Part shown: positions 45,051-57,586 of the stretch, one piece after another
How positions within the stretch are numbered: position 1 is the first letter of the stretch
How the letters are laid out: the number at the start of each line of letters is the position of its first letter
Source: Gibbula magus
Lineage: Eukaryota > Mollusca > Gastropoda > Trochida > Trochidae
Direction: 5' to 3'
NCBI GenBank assembly: GCA_936450465.1
Contig: OW388305.1
Location: forward strand, 37,519,187 to 37,583,186
DNA length: 64,000 nt
Translations under genes and position numbers: made by a program
The notes under the pieces: model-generated
Databases searched by the model: none
What the model was told of the DNA's origin: nothing
The model's input: only the letters and a program-made list of their open reading frames with translations

Positions 45051-46121
45051 ATTAAATGTTTTCTGAAACTATAATATTCACCATACAGAGAATAGAATTA
45101 GACAGGGTTAATGTTTTCCACCCATATCAATTGTCATAGTCTTTAAATTTTCAGGGCACAGTAATATGGTTTATCAGATTCTTTTCTCAAACACATCAAC
45201 GCACACAGAAGAATAAATTCTTGAGTCAAAGTCACAACCAGGAAATGCCACATTTTCCTCATAAAATGGAATTAAGTTTATAAAAGTTATGAACAATGCG
45301 TATAACATGTCAGTTATGCTAATTACTCCCGTGAGACATTGTGTATTTGTTAGTTAGAAATAGCGCCATAAATGTTTGCTTCAGTGTGAAATAACTACAA
45401 TTGTTTTTGGATGACAACTCACCTTTTTCAAGGGAATAATTAATCAAAAACATGGATTTTCAATCAATATCTACAGATAATTCTAGGCAATCAGTAAAAC
45501 AATAAATCAACTAGAGACAGTCTTCCAATAAAATCTAGAAAAATAAGGATAACTCAAGTTTCCTATCAAATACACATGGTAAAAACACAAGCTTTAACTT
45601 AGATTAATCACACTTTATGACTGCAGATATTTGTACAAACATTTTCAAGCATACTCCAAGGACAGAATGTCAGAATTACTGAAAAACTATGCATATGTCA
45701 TTGTAACTCTCTATTTTTCACTTAACTTATAAGATTAGAGGTATTTACAATAAATCTCATGTAAATTGTTGAATTCCTTTAATTTGAGTGTCAAATATGT
45801 CCAATGACATCAATTGATAACAATTATAGAGCTTTAAAAAATAAAATGAAATAAAATAATAATCTTTGACAGGAAACTTGTCTCAGAAAATTACATTTCA
45901 AATTGACTCTCATTTCCACATCCATTTATACAACAACTATTTTTTACCTAAAAAGGATGTACAAATGATGAAAATTAGATGTCAAATGTTACAAGTGCCA
46001 TTGGAAATATCATAAATACATTTACAATTTTAAATAACCAAAGGTCAAGTATACCTGTCAAATGTAGCACGTTTTGAATAATAAAATCATTAATAAAACT
46101 TTAGCAAAAAATTAACATATA
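45051..46121. other. No gene seen
   Basis: AT-rich unique sequence. Confidence 0.4.
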
Positions 46122-46484
46122 TTAAAGGGGCAGTAGCAGGTTTTTTTCGCTCAAATAAGTCGATGAAATGTATTTGAAAAATACTCTCATCACTAGTAAA
46201 ACACCCTTCTCTCTTGGGAAAATGAAGTTAAAAATGAGAGTACCTGGCTCAGTAAAGCCATGGGAATCGTTTTCTGTAATTCGAAATAATAAAATGTGTT
46301 CGCAATAAAATGGCCACCATGCAATTTTTGCTTTATACCCAACACTGTTATTACCACTACAGATAATTGGTTTGTGTAATAAGATGACTTACCCTCTAAA
46401 GTGAATTTAAATGACACAAACTATCAATATAAATGGGAAATTGGAAAAAATAAATTTTGCAAAAATGTGCTACAGCTCCATTAA
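46122..46484 (+). mobile_element. MITE-T1, complete copy with TTAA flanks
   Basis: Element 46126-46480 between TTAA at 46122-46125 and 46481-46484. The left end aggggcagtagcaggtttt and right end aatgtgctacagctcca are decayed inverted repeats. Internal blocks match 25778-26132 throughout. Confidence 0.85.
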
Positions 46485-46549
46485 CAGATATAAAGTATCT
46501 GACAAGATAATGTTGACAAACAAATTAAATCCCATTAGATTAACATTGA

Positions 46550-46891
46550 AACTTTCCTATCACATTTTCAAACGGAAATAAAGAGATCTTACAAAATGAA
46601 AAAAAAAATCACAAATTGCAAAACAATCCTCCTCAATCAATAAACAGAGTTCTAAAACGAATGGTTATGGTTCGGTTAAGCAACTCGGATCCATTTCCCA
46701 TCTGCAAATTATTAAAAGGTGTTCACACTAAAATGGCAGTTCTTTCTGCTATATGTGACACCGTTTTCTAAAATACAGATAATCAGTTTGTGTAATATTT
46801 TTTTTCCTTCGTAAGCAAAGATATACTGTATAAAATTTTACTATTAAAAGCAAATGTGCAACATGTAAGAAATGCAGAAAAATGCCTTTAA
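46550..46891 (+). mobile_element. MITE-T2 copy
   Basis: Starts in the family block caaacggaaataaagagatc and runs through aatcctcctcaatcaataaa, gttctaaaacgaatgg and gataatcagtttgtgtaat to aaaatgcct followed by TTAA (46888-46891). It lies within 70 bases of a MITE-T1 copy. Confidence 0.65.
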
Positions 46892-47286
46892 GGCAGCTTT
46901 AGGCCTTAGGTCTATTGTATTAGATTTCAACTAGGTCTCAAGCCAATAATGCAGGGAACAGAGAGAGAATTACACAGAATTATTTAAGTAATAATTTTTT
47001 TTAAATGAATCCTTTTATATTTTATTTGCACAGTTATCTCCATCAAAATCATTATTACAGAAAATAATAGAAATGAATATTCCAAAATCGAAGGTAAAGA
47101 CTAAGAATTGCAGTGAAAGAGTTAAAAGAAATTAATCCCCCTGGCGGTCACATGTCGAGATATAACACGATGACGGAGAAGCTCCGCACCAACACCTCAC
47201 CGTGATGAGAGAGGCAGCACTCTGGGTAATCTGGAGTCACGGAGAAGTCTGGATACAGCAGAATGGCATGTGAGATCAAACAGGAT

Positions 47287-47512
47287 GATAATCTCTCGCG
47301 TCTATAAGAACGTGATACATATACTTATATGAAACTAGAATATACGTTAACTCTTAATGTACTGATCTTCAAAAGATCAGGATAATCTCTCGCGTCTATA
47401 AGAACGTGATACATATACTTATATGAAACTAGAATATACGTTAACTCTTAATGTACTGATCTTCAAAAGATCAGGATAATCTCTCGCGTCTATTAAAGAA
47501 CGTGATGTTTCA
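47287..47512. repeat. 94-bp tandem repeat, 2.4 units
   Basis: gataatctctcgcgtctata starts at 47287, 47381 and 47475. The first two units look identical over 94 bases, so this is a very recent duplication or an assembly artefact. gatcttcaaaagatc at the junction is a small palindrome. Confidence 0.93.
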
Positions 47513-47557
47513 AGGTTTCAAATAGCTGCAATCTCTAACAAGAGTGATTATTCAGAC

Positions 47558-47802
47558 TGAGGTGAGGTGAGGTGAGTTAGGGTTTAACGCCGCTTTCAAG
47601 ATTATTTCACTTATATCGCGCCTGCTAGTAATTTGGCAGAGAGAAAGCCTGCAACACCTTGTGGCTATGCATTGTGGTGAAACCTGTGAGCATCGGCTGG
47701 AACTAGCAAACCATTGGTACTACCTGAATTTCAGTGTAGCATGGCACCCAAACCTTACTGCGTGTAGAACAGTTCTCTACTGCAGACAAAGTTGCGGGAT
47801 TC
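47558..47802 (-). mobile_element. SINE-A copy, head deleted
   Basis: Complete tail and body from tgaggtgaggtgaggtgag to cagacaaagttg, joined to a 10-base remnant of the head (cgggattcgt). Confidence 0.85.
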
Positions 47803-48199
47803 GTAATGCACTGCAACTGTAGGGGTTGAAGTTCAACAAATATGTCATTGTTTGGTATAAACATATTTAGTTCACTTACATCAACATAAAGAAAACATTA
47901 AACATTCTCACATTTAAAAGTTGAATAATCTAAGAAATTAAAACCATGTTTCTCTTCAGAATACCTTGAACAAAAATATAATTCTATATAATAAACTCCT
48001 CCCACAATCACAAAGGTTCATAGATAATCTCAACTTGAAGCTGAATAACTTCAAATGGATAAAGATAACTATAGGAATTAAAGTCAAATTGCTTCACGCT
48101 TCAGAAATTTTGACACAAAACAGCTGCAGTCAACCTATATTATAAATGTTACAACATAATACAAGAACATTTTATTTACATTATGTGAAAGATATAAAG
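47803..48199. other. No feature seen
   Basis: AT-rich spacer. Confidence 0.4.
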
Positions 48200-48705
48200 A
48201 TTTTGAAAATATAAATATTTTTTGCATATGTTGTTTTTTCAAGTTTATATTGTATATTGTTACGTCTCATTACACGACCAGATAAGCCGTATCCATGGAA
48301 AAGGGTTATCCGTATTGACAGAAAAAGGTGCGATGCATAAAGTGACAATGGTGTGGAACTCTTCAGTGTGAGAGGTAGATTTCTTGGTCTCATGAGAATT
48401 TGAGAGTTCAGACAGCAAGATGGTAGACAATTCCATCATTGTCTCATATCTACACTCAACTCTGAGTGTTTAGGTATTGCTACATCAGTGAGATCACTTG
48501 AAATACATTCAAGCAGCCATTTTAATGTGAACACATTAAATGGCCGCTCAATTGGAAATTGACTCACATGGCCTATAACCATGTGCATTCATTTTAGAAC
48601 TCTTTTTATTGATTCAGGAGTATTATTTATCCATTGGTAACACTTATAAATATTTTTGTGAGAGCACTTTATTTCAGTAACAAAATTGTCCTAAAGCGTC
48701 TTTAA
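48200..48705 (-). mobile_element. MITE-T2 copy, minus orientation
   Basis: Matches 7640-8129 over ggaactcttcagtgt.agagg, agcaagatgg, cagccattttaat.tgaaca and attgattcaggagtatt. It ends aaagcgtc before TTAA at 48702-48705. Left limit approximate. Confidence 0.6.
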
Positions 48706-49770
48706 GTCAATTACTGTCAAACCATTCTGAATGTACAATTCACAGGAATCAAAACTCATCAATAATAATAGCTCTTCTATATAACCTAAAACCCAAGAAA
48801 ATGATGACCGTTTTTGGATGATATTAATAAAGGCTCTACTCTCCCTTAGCTAACAAGAGCTAAACATTGTAGGAAGTACTGAAAATACGATAGAGAATAC
48901 TACACAAGGAGGTGTGTCAAATGGTTTTTTACCAAATGAGGGAGAATTTTGGTAATTTAAAGGGACACCGCGTCAACAATAAAAATCAGATCATGTGTAT
49001 CTACCTATGCTGATTAACATGTCTGCTAACAAGTCACAGACACCAAATTTCAGACAATATACGTAATTTGTAATAAAAACTACTTCAGGTAGACAGTGAA
49101 GTGAAGCGTAACTCGTTAGCAGACACTTTGATCAGCTTAGTGAGATAAAGATGGGACTCATTTTTATCCTCGATGCAGTGTCCCTTCAAGCCAAATTTGC
49201 ATGAGTTTATTACCAACCTTACTTCCCCCTCCCCTTCCTCCTACTCCCCCCTCCCCTTCTTCCATTGGCATTTAGTGCAATATTTGTAGATATATAGGTT
49301 GACTATCTTGAACGGAAATTAATGGCAAATTTCAAGACAGGCAGGGTAAATGTTAAGCTACAACATTGAACATTTCAAAGTAAATGCATACAATTTCACA
49401 TAAATAAGACCCAGGATACCTGAATATGCCAATATATTTCCATAAGAAAATCCGACTCAGATTTGATTATAAAATCCAGTCATGTAAGAATGTTTATAAC
49501 ACAATAAATTATCCCTTTCCACTCACTCAGCTGGTGCATGAAGGTCTGTTGAGTAACATCCTGAGAGCTGATGTAAAGTCTGAAAAGAGGAGGGGGGTGT
49601 ATTGTGTCGGAGATTGAACCGAGAGGTTCTGAACACGGAAAATTCCTCCCCCTTCATCAAGCATGCTCATATACACAAGGAGAAGAATGGAGTCATGGAG
49701 ATGTGGAGTCTTCCTATCTACAATCAGCTGTAGATGTTAACAGTTGAATACTGCACAGGTAACTGTTCAG
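48706..49770. other. No gene seen
   Basis: AT-rich DNA with a short CT-rich patch at 49225-49262. A 63-codon open frame at 49426-49617 has no domain. Confidence 0.4.
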
Positions 49771-49915
49771 TGGCCGATCTAGAAAGAGAGGGGGGGGGGG
49801 GTTGTTCAGGGGTTTAAACCCCCCTCCCTCAATTGAATTTGTTTCGCCGTGAACCCGTTTCAAAATGTGAACACCCACCCCCCCCCCCCCTTAAAAATTG
49901 CTGGATCTCTCTATG
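49771..49915. mobile_element. MITE-G copy, short
   Basis: Left end ttcagtggccgatctag leads into a G run and gttcaggggtttaaacccc. Right side caccc, a C run, then ttgctggatctctct. Same layout as 28273-28489. Confidence 0.6.
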
Positions 49916-49926
49916 CTGTTAGCGTC

Positions 49927-50095
49927 TTAAAGAGGCTGTAGCACGTTTCCTAATGGAAATAAAGATATGGAAAAGAAATGTAACCAAATGCAAAATAATC
50001 CTCCTCAATCAATAAATTGAGTTCTAAAACGAATGGTCATGGTTCAGTTAAACAAAACAGATCCATTTCCCATGCTCGAATTATAAGATTTAGAT
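49927..50095 (+). mobile_element. MITE-T2 copy, right-truncated
   Basis: After TTAA (49927-49930): agaggctgtagcacgtttcc, then aaataatcctcctcaatcaa and gttctaaaacgaatggtcat. It stops near tttcccatgctcgaatt. Confidence 0.65.
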
Positions 50096-50139
50096 GTGGA
50101 GTATATACATAAGAAAACAATATATTTTGGACAACAACT

Positions 50140-50285
50140 CCTATATTGTGTAGATACACAATGTTTCGGGGTATAGGTAAGATATTATCAGAAAGCTTAT
50201 CGAGAAAATCTTGTTTTCCTAACTTTTTACTGTGAACATACAAAATGTTTCAGTATATCCTTACTCTTCATCAGGTTTGTTGTTA
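50140..50285. repeat. Repeat with tgtttc.g.gtata motif, pair with 55965-56050
   Basis: cacaatgtttcggggtatag and caaaatgtttcagtatatcc plus ttactcttcatcagg resemble gatgttttggagtatatact and ttactccttcatcagg at 55970-56010. The layout differs between the two copies. Confidence 0.45.
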
Positions 50286-51180
50286 TTCAGAAAATATTGC
50301 TTTTCCTAAATATTCCAGATCTAAATGACTTTCAAAGGAGTTTTAGGATGTATACAAAATTGACAACAAACAAAATTGACAAAATTGTAAACACCTCCAG
50401 TAAAATTTGCGGCTTCAATTTTGAGCATCTTTCATTCCAGTTTGATTCTAGAGTTAAAAACAAGGCTCTAGCCATGAATTCAATCAGACCCATTGCACTT
50501 TCTAAATGAATATTATGAATTTCTACCATCTGGACGTGTTTCAAAATCTGGCATTTAAAAACTAACAGAGCATCAAAATCGTTTGTCCCATACAGTATAA
50601 GAATTCTAAACCTCACACCAAATAGCAATTATGTAACTCTTGAAACACGACATGGCTGATTAAAATATGGCACATTATAATGTCATATTTAGTACCCATC
50701 AACACAATGTATGTTATTATTGTTTGTTTTTGTTTATATTGTATATATGTATTGTTATTTTGTATTGTATACTACCAAAGACTCTTTGAATGTAAGACGA
50801 ATTTCCCATCTGGGATAATAAAGTTGATCTTATCTTATCTTATACATACCTTCCTATTAACCTTTTTTAATTGCAGGTGTTGTTATTATACTCTCTAATA
50901 TTATATCTATTATCTATATACATGTATGGTAATTTACCTGTAAAGCACAAAACGTTCTCTATTAACCTTCATACATATTTTATATGGCTTATAGTATTGT
51001 ATGTTTATTTGCATTTCATGACTACCTTGAAATGCAATGTCTGCTTTTAGGAATATACACTGCCACAGAAATTCTGCTAGGTATGTGATGTCAGGTAATC
51101 TTCAAGAATACTTTACTTATATATCCCTGAACTTAGTATAACTGCAACAAAATATTTAGAATTTAAAAGAATTGTTGTAT
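50286..51180. other. No gene seen
   Basis: AT-rich. Overlapping opposite-strand open frames at 50297-50628 have no recognised domain. Confidence 0.35.
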
Positions 51181-51375
51181 AGCACCCAAACCTTACTCAA
51201 TGTAGAACAGTGTCTCCTTTCACAAAGCGCTAAGGTGATCTTAGGCCACTAAGTTAACCTTGGCTATGTTAATCAATGGAAGTTAGTTGCTTTGTAAAAG
51301 TTAAATTTGTAGTGTGATTTGAATCCCAGAATTTTGTTATCCAAAGCTGAAAGTCTAACCATTAGTATATGGGAT
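51181..51375 (-). mobile_element. SINE-A remnant split by a small palindrome
   Basis: agcacccaaaccttactcaa ... gtagaacagtg (51181-51212) and a decayed head (gatttgaatcccagaa ... gtctaaccattag, 51313-51368) are separated by about 95 bases. The inserted segment has weakly inverted ends ctttcacaaagcg / tgctttgtaaaag. Confidence 0.55.
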
Positions 51376-51454
51376 ATTAAATAAATAAACATAAATGAGA
51401 GAAAGCGAAAGTTAATAATGAGTTATTATTTAAAACATTAAATTAAATCAATAT

Positions 51455-51990
51455 AGCTACGCTATTTCAAAGAGACATATCCAAGGCTCCCACACACGTC
51501 AGCTTGATTTATTGTCTTGACAATAATTTTTAATAACTTTGACCGCTATGATTTCAATAATTTTAACTATGAATTATTAATTGTCATGATTATAATTCTA
51601 AATGATTTTGGACACTATGATTAAGATAAAATTTGTAAAATAATATGTTTTCTGAGAAAGGCCCTCAGTACACTGCAATCGTCATGATTATAATTTAAAC
51701 AATTTTTGACATTATCATATAAATAATTTTTTTAAATAATATTTTTATTACGGTTAATTTTTAAAAATAAATCAATATGACTGAATCACTTTAAAGATTT
51801 ATCCAAGCCCCTTCACACACACTTCAATTGTCATGATTATAATTAAAATAATTTTGTAAAATAATATTTTGATTAAAGATAGTTCATTTCTAAAAAAATA
51901 AATCAATATGACTGAGGTATTTCCAAGCCTCGCGGCACACTTCAGCATAAATTATTGCCATGATTATAATTTTAAATAACTTGGGTCACT
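51455..51990. repeat. Diverged tandem repeat, about 160-bp units
   Basis: Units carry tgtcatgattataattctaa, aataattttgaca..atgatt and gcc.c.cacacac.ctcaattgtc. At least three starts are visible (51475, 51660, 51810) plus a partial one at 51935. Confidence 0.6.
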
Positions 51991-52726
51991 CTGATCACCT
52001 CTTGATTACGATATCCCAGCATGCTATATCAGCATTCTCCGATTTCCGTGATAAACTCACACATCTCCCAGGAACAGACCTTACACTGCGGAATGCAACA
52101 TCGACCACATCAAACACTACAGGCAGCTAGTTGTAGATAGTTTTATCTTAGAGTACCTGCTTCACATCTAATAATTTTAATACCTGCGAGGGAAATTATA
52201 CATGATTTCATATTTTTCATGCCCTAAGCCAAAATATGCCTTCGTCATGATGACATGACGTCATAAACAATAACATGATGTCATGTTCGGCTATGATGTG
52301 ATCAAATGTGGGGACGGCGGGTAGCAAAATTTTGCTTGAAAGATTTTGGGTATTTCTTCAATTTCATGACTTCGGTAATATATAGAACATGATATTCGTG
52401 TCACAGCTGTGAATACAACACCTATGCCTGAATATCGGTACATCTCTCAGGAAATACTTATCTCAAGGCATTTAGTCATAAACTTAGTATGACATAGACA
52501 CTCAAAAAAGTTCCTTAAAGTTCCAAATATTCACCTGGTGAATAAATTTCTGACTTGGACTGTTGCAAAACCACCTGCAATCCTGTCCGGCTGTCTGATA
52601 GCTATAACTTACTTCAAACACCTATATCAGTATTAATATACACATATTTGTAGATCGAGTCTTATCTGACAGCGGCAACTGTTATATATCTAATGTATGG
52701 AACATATACCTATATTTGGAGGTATA
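51991..52726. other. No gene seen
   Basis: Unique AT-rich DNA between a tandem array and the piggyBac-like element. Confidence 0.35.
52257..52264. promoter_or_regulatory. TGACGTCA (CRE palindrome) with nearby TGATGTCA
   Basis: A perfect CRE palindrome with a second, one-base variant 20 bases on. The same motif combination appears at 15077-15110. Confidence 0.22.
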
Positions 52727-54213
52727 TTAACCCTTACGTTGCGTATATATATTTTACCATTTTTAGCCCCTGTGGCGGAATTTACAGGCTCGCAGCTCGC
52801 AGCAGTAGTTTGGGCTTTGGCACTAACTAGGTCTGCTGGCGGAATTTCCAGGCGGCGATTCCGGTATCGTTTTTACAAAATATACCGCATCTACATGGCG
52901 AATAAGGACTATATACGGGCGTTCAATACAAATTCAAGTAGCGAAACCCGTACACAAATGGCTAATTCACACTCGAAACTTTGAATGAATTTTCTATGTT
53001 TTTTCGTTTTTATTCTATTACTTTCGAAAGATTGTCTTTTATTCGGGCCTCGTAACATCATAAATACGAAACGAAAAAAATTCCATTTATATACGGAATT
53101 GAAGACAAGATGTCTAGCTTCACAATGATATAAAAATTATTAGAATGCGACCTTTGGTTATAATTCTATAGCTATGTAAAGTTTGTCTTTATTCCCACCT
53201 ATAAAATCGTCAATACTTACAACATGTATGCGGCATTGCAAACGGTCGTTCATCGCACTTTTCCAAGAAATCATAATCTCGAACCAGTTGACAAATAAGC
53301 ACATGTCAACCCAAATATGGTTATGTTGTTTGACTTTTCAAATAAACGCTAACCTCGAACCATAACTGATGAAAATATGTTGATTAGTTTGTGTGCCGTT
53401 TGGTTTCACATGCCTCTCAGAAAGGTAAAATTGTATCTTTATTTCTGTGAATAAATCTGCGCATTTTATATAGAATAAAAGATTATTCTTTTCGGTTTAT
53501 TGTGATATAAAAATTATGAAAATGCATTCAGTATTTTAGCCTTGATAAATGTTTTAGAAGTTGTGAAAATCGCCGATTGTTTCAAAATTTATGAAGTGTA
53601 AACATGACCTTTTTCACGGCGCTTGCTGTGTCTTTATTATTTTTTTGAGATTTTCGAATTTTATATGGGAATGTAGTCCATTGTTTCCCCTTTATTTTGC
53701 CGTATTTTTTTTTGAAAACAAACAATTCGCTCACATGATATGAAGTGCGGGAGTAAGGCGAGTTAGCGATTTTTTTCCCCGTCTCGCGAGATGCGAGGCA
53801 GATAGTAGTCTCGGGCGAGGCAAACCCGAGGCAATACAAACACGTGGGTGAAAATAGCCTCAAGCGAATTAATGCTTCGGGGGCTAAGCCCGACATAATT
53901 GGCCTTTTGTAAAGCTAATTATCGATGCGTTACGGGTCAACAATGCACACGCAAATTGGTGTGAATTTTGCTTGATATTCCGACCACACACTGAACAAAG
54001 CTTTATTCTCATGTCGGGTCGCGATGCGTAAATACAGCCATTCTCATGGGTCGGGTCGCGGACACAATCGACTCGTGACCCGGTATGGGTGATAGAGTAT
54101 ACTTAGATTGCCGTAAATTATTCTAAGTCTTGTATCCGGGATCCGTATACAGACACCTAGGAATCGCTTATAGCCCGCCCGGATAATTCCGTCGCCCGCA
54201 TGTTAAGGGTTAA
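52727..54213. mobile_element. piggyBac-like non-autonomous element
   Basis: The body 52731-54209 is flanked by TTAA (52727-52730 and 54210-54213). It starts CCCTTACGTTGCG and ends CGCATGTTAAGGG, which pair at 10 of 13 bases. TTAA duplication with CCC ends is the established signature of piggyBac transposons. The 1.48 kb interior has no long frame with a DDE transposase. A GC-rich block at 53755-54110 (tcgcgagatgcgaggc, gggtcgggtcgcgg) contrasts with the AT-rich rest. The first 300 bases are repeated at 58126. Confidence 0.75.
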
Positions 54214-54313
54214 TATTTATATGTACACAAGCGTGTGTGTATAGTTTTATCTATAAGTTCCATAATAATCATTTAACTGTTAGAGAGCCTGTATATGTAA
54301 ATATATATTTCTG

Positions 54314-54554
54314 AGAGTTGCCCAACTTCCCAATGCAAGGCATAACTCTTTCCAGTCTCCATTACTGGCTGATTTAGGCCTTGCAGTATTTCCCTAAGAA
54401 ATCTGTGTTTAGAAATCCAGGCCCGCTATGCATTTCTGGTGCAGCGGTTCACTATCTTGATACAACAAAGCGAGGGAAATACCGCAAGGGTTAAATCAGC
54501 CAGTAATGCAGACTGGAAAGAGTTATGCCTTGCGTTTGGAAGTTGAGAGTTGCC
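54314..54554. mobile_element. MITE-F element with perfect 9-bp duplication
   Basis: The body 54323-54545 is closely similar to 40621-40842. Flanks agagttgcc (54314-54322) and agagttgcc (54546-54554) are identical. The right flank continues as a decayed SINE-A head (actcctggcag, aggattcaaacctcagac), so the target was probably a SINE. Confidence 0.9.
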
Positions 54555-54612
54555 ATACTCCTGGCAGCTAGGATTCAAACCTCAGACATATTGATATTGA
54601 TAAGAAGCTAAC
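54546..54612 (-). mobile_element. SINE-A head relic
   Basis: gagttgccatactcctggc then ggattcaaacctcagac resemble the SINE-A B-box region (gttgccgtgcccctggc, ggattcgaaccccagac). Highly decayed. Confidence 0.5.
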
Positions 54613-54829
54613 TTGAGATTTATCAGATATTAGACTGTCATACCTTGACGATAGTTATCTGTATATATATATGTCACTAATAGATACATACATATATAAA
54701 CAGTAACAACAAACATATAAAGTCAACAGATATAAATCATGTCTCCTTCACAAAAGACAATTGAGTTTTATTTATTAAATTCAAATCAGTTCAAAATGTG
54801 ATTGTACTAAAATTAATTAGAGGTGGGAT

Positions 54830-55316
54830 GATTTTATATCACGACTGCCAGTATTATTGCAAGGAGAAAGCCTGCAGCACAGTTGTGGCTATGTATTGCA
54901 GTGAAACCTGCAAGCATGGGCTGGAACTAGTGAACCATGGGTGGTACGCAGTGCTTAAAGGGGCAGTAGTATGTTTTTTGATAAATTTTATTTTTTCAAA
55001 TTTCCCATTTATAATGATAGTTTATGTCATTTATATTTACTTTAGAGGGTAAAATATCTTATTACACAAACCAATTTCCCGTAGTGGTAAAAACAGTGTT
55101 GCGTAGAAAGCAAAAATTGCATGGCAGCCATTTTATTGTGAACACAATTTATTATTTCGAATGACAAAAAACGATTTCAGTGGCCTTACAGAACCATGTA
55201 CACTTATTTTCAACTTGATTTTCAGTAGAGAGAATGGTGTTTTACTATTGGTAACATTATTTTCCAATTACATTTCATCGACTTATTTCACTTATTGCAC
55301 CCAAACCTGCACTAAC
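54830..55316 (-). mobile_element. SINE-A split by MITE-T1
   Basis: Body 54830-54955 (gactgccagtattattgc ... accatgggtggtac) resumes at about 55296 with attgcacccaaacctgc. The MITE lies between. Only a short remnant of the head side is left. Confidence 0.78.
54955..55294 (-). mobile_element. MITE-T1 copy inside a SINE, minus orientation
   Basis: After TTAA (54955-54958) comes aggggcagtagtatgttttt, then the reverse-complemented family body (tagagggtaaaatatcttat, gcagccattttattgtgaac). The far end stops at catcgacttatttca, about 30 bases short of the expected second TIR. Confidence 0.8.
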
Positions 55317-56860
55317 AATTAGTAGAATATCATGAATATTTTTAACACTATATATACAATAAAACAAATAAATCACATAACAGATTTCTGAACCAATTCA
55401 TTACCCCCTTCAAATTGGACAGCAATATAGATGGCTACCCTATAAAAAAAATGGTACGAGCCAAAAGCAAACCACTTAGCCTGTATTATCATTCAGGTAT
55501 GTGTGTATGTAAATGCGGGCTAGGCCATTGACCCGGTGGAGGTATGCGGGTACAGGGAGCTAGTGTCCTGTATATAAAGGAAAGAACTCGGCCTTTCCTC
55601 CTCAAGCCTACAATTTATAGGGGAGTTACTGCACTATAAACCTGTTTTATACTCCGGCTCTTTAAACCACATTCGCGTGTGTCGTATTTGCATTTGAGTA
55701 ACTGTTTCACCAAAATTATTATCACGTCTTTATCAAAAACAAATTAAAACATTAATATATAAATTTATTTTTGGTTATGACATAATTATAAAAATAAATT
55801 TGTGGATAAAATTTGATAATGAGGTACTATTTTGTGTAACGAAAGAAGTTTTTGAAGGTTGTTTAGAAGTGGAATACGTAACAACAGCATGATAGACTTT
55901 GCATTTTTGATGATTTTCATCCTAAATGTGTTATATCAAATTATATATTTGTATTTGTATTTGTGACTACATGATGTTTTGGAGTATATACTTACTCCTT
56001 CATCAGGTAGAATGAAGAAGGATGTTTATACTTCGAAATGTTGTGTAGTTTCACGGTTAAGAAGTTGTTAATCAAGAAATCTTCCTGTTCTATAACGATT
56101 TAACAAAGGTATGATGTAAACATACTTGAGTACTGTAAAAGGAATAAACGTAAATGTTTTTACGAAATATATGTTCGAAATGTCTTTACAAAGGTAATCT
56201 AATGTTAAAGAACTGTCGGAAATGATAAAAACACTTGTTTAATCTCATCCAAGACTATGATAGTCCTGACCCATTGACTGTATAACAAATACCAGCCTTA
56301 ATACAGTCTAGATCCTTTTCAGAAAGTCTAGCTAAACTGAATAAGGAACCAAAAGTATTAAAAAAATATAATCATAAGGATGATCGAAGGTTCAGTAATA
56401 AAAAAAATTCCATAGACTAAATTTTAATTTACAGTCATTACAACACTATGAACAACTTTTCACTTAAAAAACATTTTAGTTAAAGAAAAAACCCAAATAA
56501 GGAATATTATAAGCAGACATTCTTATTTTCCGAGACAGACAAGGCAGGTCAGAGGTCAAGTTGCGATCTGTTCTGTCTTCACAGTCAAAATATTAGTTCA
56601 GACGAAATCTAACAAGCTGTGTGAATGGTCGCCCCAGACGAGTGACACCGTTTGCCTCTTCAAAGCTCGTGTTTTTATCTGCTAACACTTCGACAACAGG
56701 TCGTGAATCTACTAGGTTAGTAGCGTTGTACGTTTCACAGTGTCACAATGGCTTTACAAACACACAGTAGACAGTTCCTTATACCTTTAAACCCATGTAT
56801 TGAAATAGTTCGTCATGCCCTTTTTTGTAAAAAAAAATATATCATTATTTCAAATATTTT
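55317..56860. other. No gene; possible TATA box and a hairpin
   Basis: At 55569-55578 gtatataaag sits before a pyrimidine-rich start-like stretch in a GC-richer block (55505-55640). Promoter function is only a possibility. An inverted repeat at 55969-56044 (gttttggagtatatactta against gtttatacttcgaaatgttg) marks a small repeat related to 50140-50285. A second GC-richer unique stretch is at 56525-56760. Confidence 0.3.
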
Positions 56861-56864
56861 TTCA

Positions 56865-57175
56865 TATATTACAAAAATGATTTTTTAAGACATTAACATT
56901 AACATCAAATTCTCAAAAGTGTAAATTTATCTATTTCAAAGTTCTTAATATTTCCTATTGCTAAATTGAAATTTCAGTGGCAATATTCTAAACTTTATCA
57001 GCATTTTCAAAATGTTAGCAAAATATAAAAATTATTTTTTAAGCCATTTTAATATTAACACATCGAATCTCAACACTATAATTTGTTAATTGTAATCTGT
57101 TTCAAAGTTAAATATATTCTCTATAGGAAAATTAAAATTCCAGTGTCAATATTCTGAAGTTTTACGGTATCATTT
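56865..57175. repeat. Diverged direct duplication, about 160-bp units
   Basis: Shared order in 56865-57005 and 57030-57170: aaaaatgattttttaag / aaaaattattttttaag, catcaaattctcaa / catcgaatctcaa, tttcaaagtt, cagtggcaatattct / cagtgtcaatattct. Confidence 0.75.
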
Positions 57176-57586
57176 CTCGTTTGATTAATCATGTCAATGT
57201 CAAGTCGCGTCCTTTCAAGTTGTGTACTATCTTACAGGTTTAGCCTTAAACTCATAAGTCTTCCGTCACCATACTAAATTAGCCATTATGTTGACATAAC
57301 ACACACATAATTAATATCAAATTGTTAGCATATGTATGAGAATATGCCTATGATTGAAAGCAAACCTATCTATATGATATACATCATTTTCAAGACGTTT
57401 TCATATACGTTGACGATAAGAAAGCTATTTCTTTTGTAATCATACTTTGACGAATCAAATACATGATTGAAATCAACTGTTTGCCAATGACAGCTAATAA
57501 TATTCAGTTAAAATAATAGAATAAATGTTTTTATTGATTTCAGGTATAATATCAAACATATTGTTAGGTGTTAGAATTGTTTAGTT

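Noticed and set aside
50680..50898. Membrane protein with a hydrophobic run
   Set aside because: AT-rich DNA commonly gives hydrophobic runs; no family likeness or start context.
52697..52984. Host gene exon (LAPVAEFTG...) repeated at 58134
   Set aside because: Both frames lie in the left end of the piggyBac-like element and match each other because of the transposon; frames are not conserved between the copies.
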